Shown: in pieces, positions 33,571 to 41,722 of the stretch
Layout: each line of letters opens with the position of its first letter
Numbering within the stretch: the first letter of the stretch is position 1
NCBI GenBank assembly: GCA_964364175.1
Contig: CAYILR010000016.1
Coordinates: 1-64,000 of the forward strand
Length of the DNA: 64,000 bases
From: CAYILR01 sp964364175
Lineage (GTDB): Bacteria > Bdellovibrionota > UBA1018
Reading direction: 5' to 3'
Translations under genes and position numbers: made by a program
Notes under the pieces: generated by a model
Told to the model about the DNA's origin: nothing
Databases searched by the model: none
Seen by the model: only the letters and a program-made list of their open reading frames with translations

Positions 33571-33869
33571 AGAGCTGATTTTTTCTGCTTTCTGCGTTTT
33601 GCAAGAAACGCACGTGCCTCTTTGGACTCCAACACCCTACCTTCTACAATATCAGATTCCCCCTCGCGAATTTCACTTCTAACAAATTCGCGGTGCTGGT
33701 GCTGAAATCGATCAAACTCCTCTGGTGAGATTATCACAGCGGCAGGCTTGCCGTTTTGAGTGATAATCACAGGCTGACCTGAAACACGCACACGCTCCAG
33801 CCAACTCGCAGACTGTGCTTTAAAATCTGCTAGCGGGACTATGTCTTTAGCTATTTGTACTGGTTTCAT
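33567..33869 (-). CDS. Phd/YefM-family antitoxin
   Basis: 100 residues. The N-terminal DNA-binding half (IVPLADFKAQSASWLERVR, QPVIITQNGKPAAVIISPEEFDRF) is the Phd/YefM fold, and the basic charged C-terminus should wrap the toxin. A sigma-70-like promoter lies upstream; such antitoxins usually repress their own operon. Confidence 0.87.
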   Translation of the reverse strand: MKPVQIAKDIVPLADFKAQSASWLERVRVSGQPVIITQNGKPAAVIISPEEFDRFQHQHREFVRSEIREGESDIVEGRVLESKEARAFLAKRRKQKKSAL

Positions 33870-33889
33870 ATTCAGACCTCTTAGAAACC

Positions 33890-33917
33890 ATTATAACACC
33901 TTTTAAGAACTTTTAAA
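33890..33917 (-). promoter_or_regulatory. Promoter and possible operator of toxin-antitoxin operon
   Basis: On the minus strand TTTAAA (33912-33917), a 16-bp spacer and a perfect TATAAT (33890-33895). The -35/spacer region contains CTTTTAA twice, three bases apart, which may be antitoxin binding sites. Confidence 0.5.
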
Positions 33918-33920
33918 GAG

Positions 33921-34871
33921 TTATTTTGCAGTCTTCGGAACCATGGGGCTCATTTTAGAGGCTTTAATCCGAGCCAGGCGCCGCTTCTCCATGAACAAGA
34001 TCATCGGATTCGCCACGAAGATCGTGGATGGAATACTGATGGTGAATCCGATCAACAAAGGCAACGAGAAGTCTGCCAAAACCGGACCGCCCAGCAGCCA
34101 CAAGCTCACGACCACGAACAAGGTACAAAGAACGGTCAGAACGGTTCGTCCCAAGTTTTGGTTAATCGAGCGATTGATCGCTTTCTCCAATGGCCAGTCC
34201 GGATGTTCGTGAGTGTAATCCCGAATCCGGTCATAGATCACGATCGTGTCGTTGCAAGAATAACCCGCGATCGTCAGCAATGATGCCAACACAGTTAAAT
34301 TAAATTCTTTTTGAAGCAAAATCCAAACACCCATCGTGATAATCACGTCGACCGCCAACGCTCGAATCACGCCGGGAGCATAACGAAGGTCAAATCGAAA
34401 TGTGATGTAGATGCAAATCAAAATAATCGCGTAGAACACGGACAACAGCGCCGAGGTTCGCAAATTTGCACCTGCCTGCGCTCCCACTACATCCACTCGT
34501 TTGATCTCCAATGCCTTGGGATCCATTTTCTTGCTGAGAAGATCTGTAATGCGTTGGGAAACAACATTCAGCTGATTCCCCTCCGAGCGAACTTTAATCA
34601 AAAACTCGTGTTCCTCGGGGGCACCCAATTGAACCAGCATCGCGTCCTTGATCCCACCCTCTTGAAGCTCGGATCTCAAACGACCGGTGTCCCAATCCGC
34701 TGCAACCTTGAGCTGCACTTCGGCGCCACCCGTAAAATCAATCCCATAGTTCAATCCGGGTTTATACAAACCCACTACACTGGCAATTGCAGCAACCGTA
34801 GAAAACCAAATAAATGGCTTACTGATTTTCAGAAAATCGATATTCAGATCAGGACGAATGAGATGCATCAT
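33921..34871 (-). CDS. secF: Protein translocase subunit SecF
   Basis: 316 residues with six hydrophobic segments. The first periplasmic loop contains NYGIDFTGGAEVQLKV, and later DTIVIYDRIRDY and the QNLGRTVLTVL region match SecF. With SecD and YajC it uses the proton gradient to help proteins exit the Sec channel. Its start overlaps the secD stop by 4 bp. It is the last gene of tgt-yajC-secD-secF. Confidence 0.95.
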   Translation of the reverse strand: MMHLIRPDLNIDFLKISKPFIWFSTVAAIASVVGLYKPGLNYGIDFTGGAEVQLKVAADWDTGRLRSELQEGGIKDAMLVQLGAPEEHEFLIKVRSEGNQLNVVSQRITDLLSKKMDPKALEIKRVDVVGAQAGANLRTSALLSVFYAIILICIYITFRFDLRYAPGVIRALAVDVIITMGVWILLQKEFNLTVLASLLTIAGYSCNDTIVIYDRIRDYTHEHPDWPLEKAINRSINQNLGRTVLTVLCTLFVVVSLWLLGGPVLADFSLPLLIGFTISIPSTIFVANPMILFMEKRRLARIKASKMSPMVPKTAK

Positions 34872-36589
34872 ATGCTGAGTTTGCTCACTTTATGGTTTTT
34901 GAATCCGAGGTATCCATCAAAAAACAATTTGCAGACCGTGATCGCGCAGAACAGAGTCGTTACAATCCCAACCAGCAATGCGGCCGCAAATCCACGAATC
35001 GGGCCCGTTCCGTAGTTCATCAAAATTCCAGCCACAATCCCATGAGTGATGTTGGCATCAAAGATCGCGTTGAAGGCTTTTCGGAACCCGGCCTCAACAG
35101 CGGCCGAAACGGATTTACCCTCCATTAACTCATCCCGTATCCGCTCAAAGATAATCACGTTCGAGTCCACCGCCATCCCGATCGTCAACGCGATCCCCGC
35201 GATACCCGGCAAAGTTAAAGTAGCTTCCAGGCCCACCAGAATTGCCAAAATAAATGTGGCATTCAGAATCAGTGAAATCGTCGCCACCACACCACTCCAG
35301 CGGTAGTAGAACATCATGAAAACAAAGATCAGCAGGCAACCGATCACACCGGCACGAGCACCCTTGTCAATCGAGTCTTGCCCTAAAGTTGGGCCCACCA
35401 CTCGCTGCTCCAAGAAATCCAATTGCGCTGGCAATGCGCCGGCACGAAGAACAGTAGCCAAATCCTTCGCCTCACGCATCAAAGTTTCGCCATCACCCTG
35501 ACCCAAAGTAATTTGCACGCGGCCGTCGGGGATTTTGTTCTGAATCACAGGCGCCGAATGAACAATATTATCCAGCACTACCGCCAACCGCTCATGCACG
35601 TGATCGCCCGTCATTTGGCCAAATAAATTTGCGCCACGAGGATTCAGGCTAAATGTCACAACCGGACGTTGATTCTCTTGATCCATCGAAACTTGCGCAT
35701 CCTGAAGCTCTTCTCCAGTCACATCCGCTTTGGAATGAAGCAAAAACGGAATACGCGCTTCAGTCACCGCTGTGCCATTGAAATTCTTCGTGCGTTCAAA
35801 AGCAATCTGACGGCCTTCGGGAATTTTCCCCTTCGCCAAATCGTTCAGCTTGCTGACATACTCCGAAAATTTCTGTCCTTCTTTGTAAGCAATCCCATTT
35901 TTGGTCTCGAGATCCGTCACCAAAGCCTGAAGTTCTTGGAGTGCGATGGATTTGTCATCGACGAGCTTGAATTCCAGTTTTGCCGTCCGGCCAATCAGGT
36001 CCTTCGCGCGCTCAATTTCGCGAATCCCGGGCAACTCGACCACGATACGATCTGTCCCCTGACTGGTAATGGCGGGTTCTGAAACACCAAACTCATCGAT
36101 TCGGTTGCGAATGACTTCGATACTTTGAGTCAGAGTGCGCTCGCGAACTTCATTGCGAAATTCACGACCTAGTCCGAGTTCAATCGTATTGGCTTTTTCA
36201 TCTGTCAGACGAAGCGACCAGAATTCTTTTTTGATTAGGGCTTTGATCTCTTCTTTTTTCGCAGGATCCAGCTCAACTGCAAATCGGGGATCGTCAGCCG
36301 GAGCATTGTCGACCAAACGAGCTTTTTTGGCGACGCCCATGCGTTCCGCTAAAGTCCCTTGGAGACTATCCATCTGTCGAACAACGATCTCCTTGTAGAC
36401 TTTGTTGAAGTCCACGCCAAGCACCATGTACAATCCGCCCTGAAGATCGAGGCCCAAATTGATTTTTTGTTTAAAAGGAAACTTGGTTTTCTCGAGGTCT
36501 AATCGCCCCAAAGTCGGCGTCACGTAGACACCTGCCACAATTACAGCGATCACCAACAGGACGACACGCGTCCACCAGCTTCGATTCAT
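34868..36589 (-). CDS. secD: Protein translocase subunit SecD
   Basis: 573 residues: one N-terminal helix, the P1 periplasmic region beginning NLGLDLQGGLYMVLGVD, and a C-terminal bundle with GLEATLTLPGIAGIALTIGMAVDSNVIIFERIRDEL, the conserved RND-type core of SecD. The start codon overlaps the yajC stop by one base (TAATG type). Confidence 0.96.
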   Translation of the reverse strand: MNRSWWTRVVLLVIAVIVAGVYVTPTLGRLDLEKTKFPFKQKINLGLDLQGGLYMVLGVDFNKVYKEIVVRQMDSLQGTLAERMGVAKKARLVDNAPADDPRFAVELDPAKKEEIKALIKKEFWSLRLTDEKANTIELGLGREFRNEVRERTLTQSIEVIRNRIDEFGVSEPAITSQGTDRIVVELPGIREIERAKDLIGRTAKLEFKLVDDKSIALQELQALVTDLETKNGIAYKEGQKFSEYVSKLNDLAKGKIPEGRQIAFERTKNFNGTAVTEARIPFLLHSKADVTGEELQDAQVSMDQENQRPVVTFSLNPRGANLFGQMTGDHVHERLAVVLDNIVHSAPVIQNKIPDGRVQITLGQGDGETLMREAKDLATVLRAGALPAQLDFLEQRVVGPTLGQDSIDKGARAGVIGCLLIFVFMMFYYRWSGVVATISLILNATFILAILVGLEATLTLPGIAGIALTIGMAVDSNVIIFERIRDELMEGKSVSAAVEAGFRKAFNAIFDANITHGIVAGILMNYGTGPIRGFAAALLVGIVTTLFCAITVCKLFFDGYLGFKNHKVSKLSI

Positions 36590-36993
36590 TAAGCGAGTTC
36601 CTTAACCTGTCCTTTTACGACTTGAGAGACTTGGCTCTTGAGGATCTTGATGCGTACATCGTCAGCGATCTCGAGAGTCACGACTTTATCTGCTACTCCG
36701 GTGATTGTCCCCAGAATGCCTGAGCTGGTCAAGACTTCATCGCCAGTTTTCAAAGAAGTGATCAGAGCTTGCTGGTCTTTGACCTTCTTTTGCTGAGGGC
36801 GAATCATCAAAAAGTACAAAACGCCGAACATAATCGCGAAGGGAAGAACCATTCCCATAATTCCGGGTTTTTCAGCGGCGGAAGGGGCTGCAGCGGGGGA
36901 AGTAGTCGCCGCGGTCGTTGCAGTGGTGGTCACCGGGGCAGTTGTATCTGCGGGAACAGCTCGAGGGGTCGTATCAGCAAAAGCGTTATTCAT
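36589..36993 (-). CDS. yajC: Sec translocon accessory subunit YajC
   Basis: 134 residues. After a Thr/Ala-rich N-terminal extension (about 45 residues) there is one transmembrane helix (MGMVLPFAIMFGVLYFLMIRPQQKK) and the typical LKTGDEVLTSSGILGTITGVADKVVTLEI domain. The extension is longer than in most YajC proteins and of low complexity. It overlaps tgt by 4 bp upstream. Confidence 0.93.
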   Translation of the reverse strand: MNNAFADTTPRAVPADTTAPVTTTATTAATTSPAAAPSAAEKPGIMGMVLPFAIMFGVLYFLMIRPQQKKVKDQQALITSLKTGDEVLTSSGILGTITGVADKVVTLEIADDVRIKILKSQVSQVVKGQVKELA

Positions 36994-38135
36994 AGAATCT
37001 CCTTGTGGTAACGGGTATAGAAATTTTTAGCCCACTCGTCAAACTCATTCTCAAGAATTGCGTGTCTCATCTGGGTCATCAGATTCACGTAAAAGCTCAA
37101 ATTGTGGAGAGTATTGAGACGGGCAGAGAGCGCTTCCCCACTGATAAACAAATGTCTGAGATACGCCCGGCTGTACTGAGTGCAAGTTTCGCAAGAACAA
37201 GCAGGATCGAGGGGTCCAGCATCATCCTGGTATTGGGCGTTTTTGATATTGACCTTGCCCTGACTGGTGAAAAGCTGGCCATTTCGGGCATTTCGGGTCG
37301 GCATTACGCAATCAAACATGTCGATTCCGGCGCGCACGCCTTCGATGAGATCCTCGGGCCGTCCTACCCCCATCAGGTAGCGAGGCTTGTTTTCAGGAAG
37401 CAACGGAGCCGTGAAATAGGCCATTTTCTGCATCAATTCGGGCGTCTCACCAATCGAAAGCCCCCCGATCGCAAACCCATCAAAGGGCATCTGGGTGATT
37501 TCTTGAGCAGACTGCACACGAAGACGCTCGTAGAGCCCCCCCTGGATGATGCCAAATCGCTGTTGATGGGGCTTCAGCTCGAATTTCAGCCCGCGCTCCG
37601 CCCATTTCACAGTCCTGCGCATCGCTGCTCGGACCTGATCCTCAGTGGCCGGATAAGGCGGACATTCATCAAAAGCCATCACAATATCACTGCCCAAAGC
37701 CCGCTGAATCGCCATCGAGAGCTCGGGCGTAAACCGATGTGAACTCCCGTCAATATGGGACTGAAAAGTCACCCCTTCGTCATCGATTTTGTTGAGCTGA
37801 GCGAGCGAGAAAACCTGAAAACCGCCGGAATCTGTAAGAATCGGCCCCGACCAATTCATGAACTTGTGAAGCCCACCCAAGCGCTCCACCCGCTCGTGCC
37901 CAGGACGCAGGTAAAGATGGTAGGTATTTCCCAGAATGATTTGAGCTTTGACCTGGTTCTTGAGCTCCGCCGTGGTCATCGCCTTTACGGTCCCAGCAGT
38001 CCCCACCGGCATAAAAACCGGCGTGAGAATCTCCTGCGCCTGGCCTGCATGCCCCGGAAGCGTGATCCGCCCTGCGCGCGCTCGTGACACACCAGCAGAA
38101 TCTTTCAGTGATTTTTCGACGGTGAATTGGAGCAT
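36990..38135 (-). CDS. tgt: Queuine tRNA-ribosyltransferase
   Basis: The enzyme swaps G34 for a queuosine precursor in tRNAs with GUN anticodons. About 381 residues, with TPVFMPVGTAGTVKAM, LTDSGGFQVFSL (catalytic Asp), GGLSIGE and the zinc site CSCETC followed downstream by His. I choose the ATG at 38135 (MLQFTVEK) because the ATG at 38153 lies inside a palindrome that more probably belongs to the regulatory region. It heads the secDF operon, a common gene order. Confidence 0.95.
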   Translation of the reverse strand: MLQFTVEKSLKDSAGVSRARAGRITLPGHAGQAQEILTPVFMPVGTAGTVKAMTTAELKNQVKAQIILGNTYHLYLRPGHERVERLGGLHKFMNWSGPILTDSGGFQVFSLAQLNKIDDEGVTFQSHIDGSSHRFTPELSMAIQRALGSDIVMAFDECPPYPATEDQVRAAMRRTVKWAERGLKFELKPHQQRFGIIQGGLYERLRVQSAQEITQMPFDGFAIGGLSIGETPELMQKMAYFTAPLLPENKPRYLMGVGRPEDLIEGVRAGIDMFDCVMPTRNARNGQLFTSQGKVNIKNAQYQDDAGPLDPACSCETCTQYSRAYLRHLFISGEALSARLNTLHNLSFYVNLMTQMRHAILENEFDEWAKNFYTRYHKEIL

Positions 38136-38144
38136 AGTTACTAG

Positions 38145-38163
38145 AGTTCGCATTAAGCGAACT
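38145..38163. repeat. Palindrome 1 upstream of tgt
   Basis: AGTTCGC-ATTAA-GCGAACT, located 9 bp before the preferred tgt start. It shares the GTTCGC-N5-GCGAAC core and the trailing TTTGG with palindrome 2. Confidence 0.7.
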
Positions 38164-38193
38164 TTGGGGGCAAAAAAGCCTCTGATTTCACCT

Positions 38194-38218
38194 CAAAGTT
38201 CGCGTTTAGCGAACTTTG
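38194..38218. repeat. Palindrome 2 upstream of tgt
   Basis: CAAAGTTCGC-GTTTA-GCGAACTTTG, 10-bp arms, 51 bp centre to centre from palindrome 1. The pair could be operator sites or, less likely, terminators of the 38233 gene, since no U-run follows. Confidence 0.7.
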
Positions 38219-38232
38219 GCTGGGAGTCTCAC

Positions 38233-38625
38233 TTATTCGTGAGCAGTCAATCCGTAGACATAGATTTCGCGAGCGAGTTCCAGGTTTGACATGGCAACCA
38301 CGTCCTGGCGATCGATCTCATCGGCTGCATCGCGAACTCCGGCGATTGCTTGTTCGAGAACCAGGGTCATGTCCGCGCCCAGAACGTAGTTTTTGGCGTC
38401 CTCTTGAGCCAGGCGAACTGCTAATTCACGATTCGAATCCGAAGTGATTTTCGTGGTGCTTTCGAAGGGGCAAAGCACTGTCTTTACCAAAGACTCAACT
38501 GTACTGCTCATGCCTTCGACCAAGGCCGTCGTGCTCCCAAAACTCGAAGCAAATCCGCTGTTCGCAGACAACCCAGAAACCAACACCAACACCAACACCA
38601 TCACCATCCAAATTGTATTTTTCAT
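38233..38625 (-). CDS. Small exported protein of unknown function
   Basis: 130 residues with a signal peptide made of Val/Leu alternation (MVLVLVLVSG). It is encoded by an imperfect hexamer repeat (GGTGTT-like units, 38583-38608) whose slippage would lengthen or shorten the signal peptide by two residues per unit. The mature part is helical with one Cys and ends YVYGLTAHE. No family recognised. Spacing suggests it may precede tgt on the same transcript. Confidence 0.65.
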   Translation of the reverse strand: MKNTIWMVMVLVLVLVSGLSANSGFASSFGSTTALVEGMSSTVESLVKTVLCPFESTTKITSDSNRELAVRLAQEDAKNYVLGADMTLVLEQAIAGVRDAADEIDRQDVVAMSNLELAREIYVYGLTAHE

Positions 38626-38684
38626 ATGAGGCCTATCTATACAAATTAACTCTTATAGTCAAACTATTTAAAATTTCTTACCGA

Positions 38685-39377
38685 TTAAGGCCGCTCTTCC
38701 TTCACAATCCGTCCATCCTCCATCGTCACCACTCGATCAGCCTCGTAACCAAAAGCCGTATTGTGGGTCGTGATAATGATCGTCAGGCCCTGCTCATGCG
38801 TCAGGCGCTTAAAAAGCTGAAAAATCGCCTCGCCAGTCGCTTTGTCCAGATTGCCGGTCGGCTCATCCGCCACCAAAATCTGCGAATCCAAAATTAAAGC
38901 CCGCGCAATCGCCACCCGTTGCATCTGCCCGCCCGACAATTCTCGCGGCAAGTGGCCGGCTCGATCCGTCAACCCCACCATCGCCAGCACTTCGCGGGTT
39001 CGCTCTGCATTGGGTTTTCGCCGCAAAAACAAGAGCGGCAACTCCACGTTCTCGGTCACCGTCAAAGTCGGCAGCAGGTGAAACTGCTGAAACACAAACC
39101 CTAGCACTCCACGCCGCACCTCCACCAATTCATCCTCGGACAGACCCGCCACAGATTTTCCTGCCACAGTCAGCGTTCCCGCCGTGGGGGCATCCAAGCA
39201 AGACAGCAGATTAATCAAAGTCGTCTTGCCCGATCCCGACGGTCCCAGAACCGCCACCATCTCACCCTTTTGGATGGAAATATCCACTCCATCCAGTGCC
39301 TTCACCGTCTCGGCTCCGCGATGATAGTAACGTTTCAATCCGCGCGCTTCGATCATGGTTTGATTTGAACCCAACAT
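38685..39377 (-). CDS. MacB/LolD-type ABC transporter ATPase
   Basis: 230 residues: Walker A GPSGSGKTT, Q-loop FVFQQFHLLPTLTV, signature LSGGQMQRVAIARAL, Walker B ILVADEPTGNLD and the switch His in ITTHNT. LolD/MacB-type ATPases power mechanotransmission by FtsX-like permeases, not substrate passage across the membrane. It starts one base after the permease stop, the last gene of the five-gene envelope operon. Confidence 0.93.
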   Translation of the reverse strand: MLGSNQTMIEARGLKRYYHRGAETVKALDGVDISIQKGEMVAVLGPSGSGKTTLINLLSCLDAPTAGTLTVAGKSVAGLSEDELVEVRRGVLGFVFQQFHLLPTLTVTENVELPLLFLRRKPNAERTREVLAMVGLTDRAGHLPRELSGGQMQRVAIARALILDSQILVADEPTGNLDKATGEAIFQLFKRLTHEQGLTIIITTHNTAFGYEADRVVTMEDGRIVKEERP

Positions 39378-39378
39378 A

Positions 39379-40665
39379 TCAACCTCCCTCTCGGATGGCC
39401 TCTACGGGCCGCATCGATGCTGCTCGCCACGCCGGATAGAGTCCCCCGAAAAATCCCAGAACCACCGCACCGAGCACAGTATAACCAATCACACCCGGAG
39501 TAATTCGAACGATGGATCCGGACACTCCCAAGTTCGTCAGGGATTTAATCGCGCTCTCCACGATGCTGGTCCCGATCAACGCAACCACTGAACCCAAAAT
39601 CGCTCCGAGCAAGCAAATCATCAGAGTCTCGAGCCAAATCAGTTCAAAAATATCGCTGCGTCTTGCACCCAACGCCTTCATGATGCCGATTTCTGCCGTG
39701 CGCTCGTAGACGCTCATCAAGATCGTGTTGATCACCCCAATCAGTGCCACAATCACCGCGATCACAGCCACCGCTGCTACCATCGTCTGTGCAGTCGCCA
39801 CCAGATTGACCAAAGTATTCTTGACCTGCTGCAATCCCACTACCTGAACTTCGGGGAGTTTCAGCCAGCGGGATTCAAAATCACGCATTTTGAATTGATT
39901 AAACTCCTTGAGTTTAATTCCCAGAATCGTGAGCTGATTCGGGCGATTGAAATATTCCTGGGCCGTCAGGATCGGCATGAAAACCGTTCCATCATCCTGT
40001 GTGCCGGTTCTGTCCAATATGCCGACGACTTTGAATTCGTGCCTGACCGCAGCCATGCTCCCCGAAGGAGTGATCGAAGCGTAGAACGTATCGCCCACTT
40101 TTCGCTGCTCGTACTCGGCAGCCTCAAAACCAATGATGACTTCGTTTTTGGCATCGGGAGCAAACCATCGGCCCCCGTCGTAGCCCGGCCCCGTCTTGAA
40201 CTTCAGCCAGGGCTTCATCGAAAGATAACTTTTTGTCTCGATCCCACTGATAATGGTGAAGCTTTTCTCGGTGGGGCTGTCGTCTCGAATGCTGCTACCT
40301 TCTTTCTGAGCGATGCCGACAAAAACCGAAGTGATGCTCTCGATATCGGGATCACTTTTTACTTTTTCATAGGTATCACTCGGCAAATAAAGCAAACCCG
40401 TCCCGCCCTTAAGCATCATCGTTGCAGCCTCGTAGGGGCATCCCTTGGCCATAATCATGACCTGGAATCCCAGCATATCGATGCTTTTTTCAATAGCCCC
40501 GCGATAACCCAACATAAACCCACCCAACGAAACCGCCACGGCCACAGCCAGTCCCACTCCGGCGATCGTCAAGGCTGTTCGCACCAATCTGCGCCGCAAA
40601 TTCTTGGTCGCCAAAACCACGTAGCCGCCAAAAACAGAAAAATAAGTGACATTGTCATGATTCAT
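39379..40665 (-). CDS. MacB/FtsX-type ABC permease
   Basis: 428 residues. An N-terminal helix (about 25-50, TALTIAGVGLAVAVAVSLGGFMLG) is followed by a large periplasmic domain (about 55-285, including CPYEAATMMLKGGTG). Three C-terminal helices carry AEIGIMKALGARRSDIFELIWLETL, the FtsX-domain signature. No HlyD/MacA adaptor gene is present; the OB-fold and FMN_bind-like proteins encoded upstream may occupy that position. Confidence 0.9.
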   Translation of the reverse strand: MNHDNVTYFSVFGGYVVLATKNLRRRLVRTALTIAGVGLAVAVAVSLGGFMLGYRGAIEKSIDMLGFQVMIMAKGCPYEAATMMLKGGTGLLYLPSDTYEKVKSDPDIESITSVFVGIAQKEGSSIRDDSPTEKSFTIISGIETKSYLSMKPWLKFKTGPGYDGGRWFAPDAKNEVIIGFEAAEYEQRKVGDTFYASITPSGSMAAVRHEFKVVGILDRTGTQDDGTVFMPILTAQEYFNRPNQLTILGIKLKEFNQFKMRDFESRWLKLPEVQVVGLQQVKNTLVNLVATAQTMVAAVAVIAVIVALIGVINTILMSVYERTAEIGIMKALGARRSDIFELIWLETLMICLLGAILGSVVALIGTSIVESAIKSLTNLGVSGSIVRITPGVIGYTVLGAVVLGFFGGLYPAWRAASMRPVEAIREGG

Positions 40666-41036
40666 AAAAACTCCACAGCACTTGCCAAAAATTGATATCC
40701 TTTGTCGTACGGAACAATCCTGCCCTCCACCCGCGCTCGGTGTCCGTCTCGTTTCTTCGGAGCGTTCATTGCGATGTCAGCCAACTCCACACGCAGGTCT
40801 TTTCCCCCTTCTGTAAAAAAGAAATAACATCCCATCGACTGGCACTGATTGGTGATCGTGCCTTCAATCGACACCGTCTTGCCCAGATAGTCCTGCGGCT
40901 GACGGATCAAATTCGCGACCTCAGCGTGCGGCGCGTGCACGAACTCTCCGTAAATCAAAGGTTCCTGCATGGAGCGCCAAAGCAAAACACCGCCTGTAAT
41001 CAGAATCAGCCCACACAACGCAAATATGACTTTCAT
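40662..41036 (-). CDS. Membrane-anchored OB-fold-like protein with CxxxxC
   Basis: 124 residues: an N-terminal helix (FALCGLILITGGVLLW) and a periplasmic beta-barrel-like domain, GKTVSIEGTITNQC...GRIVPYDKGYQFLASAVEFL, of OB-fold pattern as in CcmE and the tRNA_anti-like family. NQCQSMGCYFFF holds a Cys pair spaced CQSMGC that could bind metal or haem or form a disulfide. Its start and stop overlap both neighbours by 4 bp. Function unknown. Confidence 0.7.
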   Translation of the reverse strand: MKVIFALCGLILITGGVLLWRSMQEPLIYGEFVHAPHAEVANLIRQPQDYLGKTVSIEGTITNQCQSMGCYFFFTEGGKDLRVELADIAMNAPKKRDGHRARVEGRIVPYDKGYQFLASAVEFL

Positions 41037-41722
41037 TTTCGCCTCGCTTTCTCAAAAAACGCTTCGAATTTTTGATTGAATACAAACAAATCCAACAGGA
41101 TCAAATTCTTTCGAATCCCGCGAATCGTGGCATCATAGTCGGGCTGGCTTTTTTCATCGAGCTGAGGGGCTTTGATCTTCCCTACTCGATCGGCCTTCGA
41201 ACCCGTTTGAGTCGCCGCGTAGTAATCATGTTTGTAAAAATCCGCGAGCGTGAATCCCTCGAACTGACTTCTGAATTCCTTATTCCTCAGCTGCTGCGCT
41301 GCGGGACTCTCCAGGCGCTGGAAAAAAAACTTCCGGATTTCCGCTGTCACAGGATCCACTGACAAGAAAACCTGAATCACGCCTCCCTTGCCCGGCACAT
41401 TCACACCATGGACTGTTCCTATTTTTTTCTGTCCCTTGAAAACACCGTAGACCGTGTAGGGTGTTTCGTAAGTTTCGTAAATGGGGTCGAGATCACTCGC
41501 CAGCCTTTCCTTGAGAGACCGAAAAAGAGCCTCGCCTTCTTTGAGTTTTGCGAACTCCTTGAGCTCTTCTTTGTACGTCGTCATTTCCGGAAAAAGATAT
41601 TTCAAATCTTCGGCGGGATTAGTCAGCGTGCATCCGATTGCAGCTTGGGCCTGATGTGAAACAAACCCCGAAGCAATTGCCAGACTACCAATAACGATAA
41701 TATTGAAGCGTCCAAATAACAT
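41033..41722 (-). CDS. Exported FMN_bind-like protein
   Basis: The ATG at 41722 follows GGAGG and gives a 229-residue protein with a signal peptide ending SHQAQA. The central part, GKGGVIQVFLSVDPVTAEIRKFFF, LESPAAQQLRNKEFRSQFEG, resembles periplasmic FMN_bind domains (G-x5-FLVxxDP, E-P/S-x-A-x-ExR, F-xx-QFxGK). The SGAT-type threonine used for covalent flavin attachment in RnfG and NqrC is not seen. Its start lies 38 bp inside the preceding barrel gene. Confidence 0.65.
   Translation of the reverse strand: MLFGRFNIIVIGSLAIASGFVSHQAQAAIGCTLTNPAEDLKYLFPEMTTYKEELKEFAKLKEGEALFRSLKERLASDLDPIYETYETPYTVYGVFKGQKKIGTVHGVNVPGKGGVIQVFLSVDPVTAEIRKFFFQRLESPAAQQLRNKEFRSQFEGFTLADFYKHDYYAATQTGSKADRVGKIKAPQLDEKSQPDYDATIRGIRKNLILLDLFVFNQKFEAFFEKARRK

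Noticed and set aside
38583..38608. Regulatory microsatellite
   Set aside because: The hexamer repeat is in coding sequence for the signal peptide and is short and imperfect; phase variation is not supported because units preserve frame.
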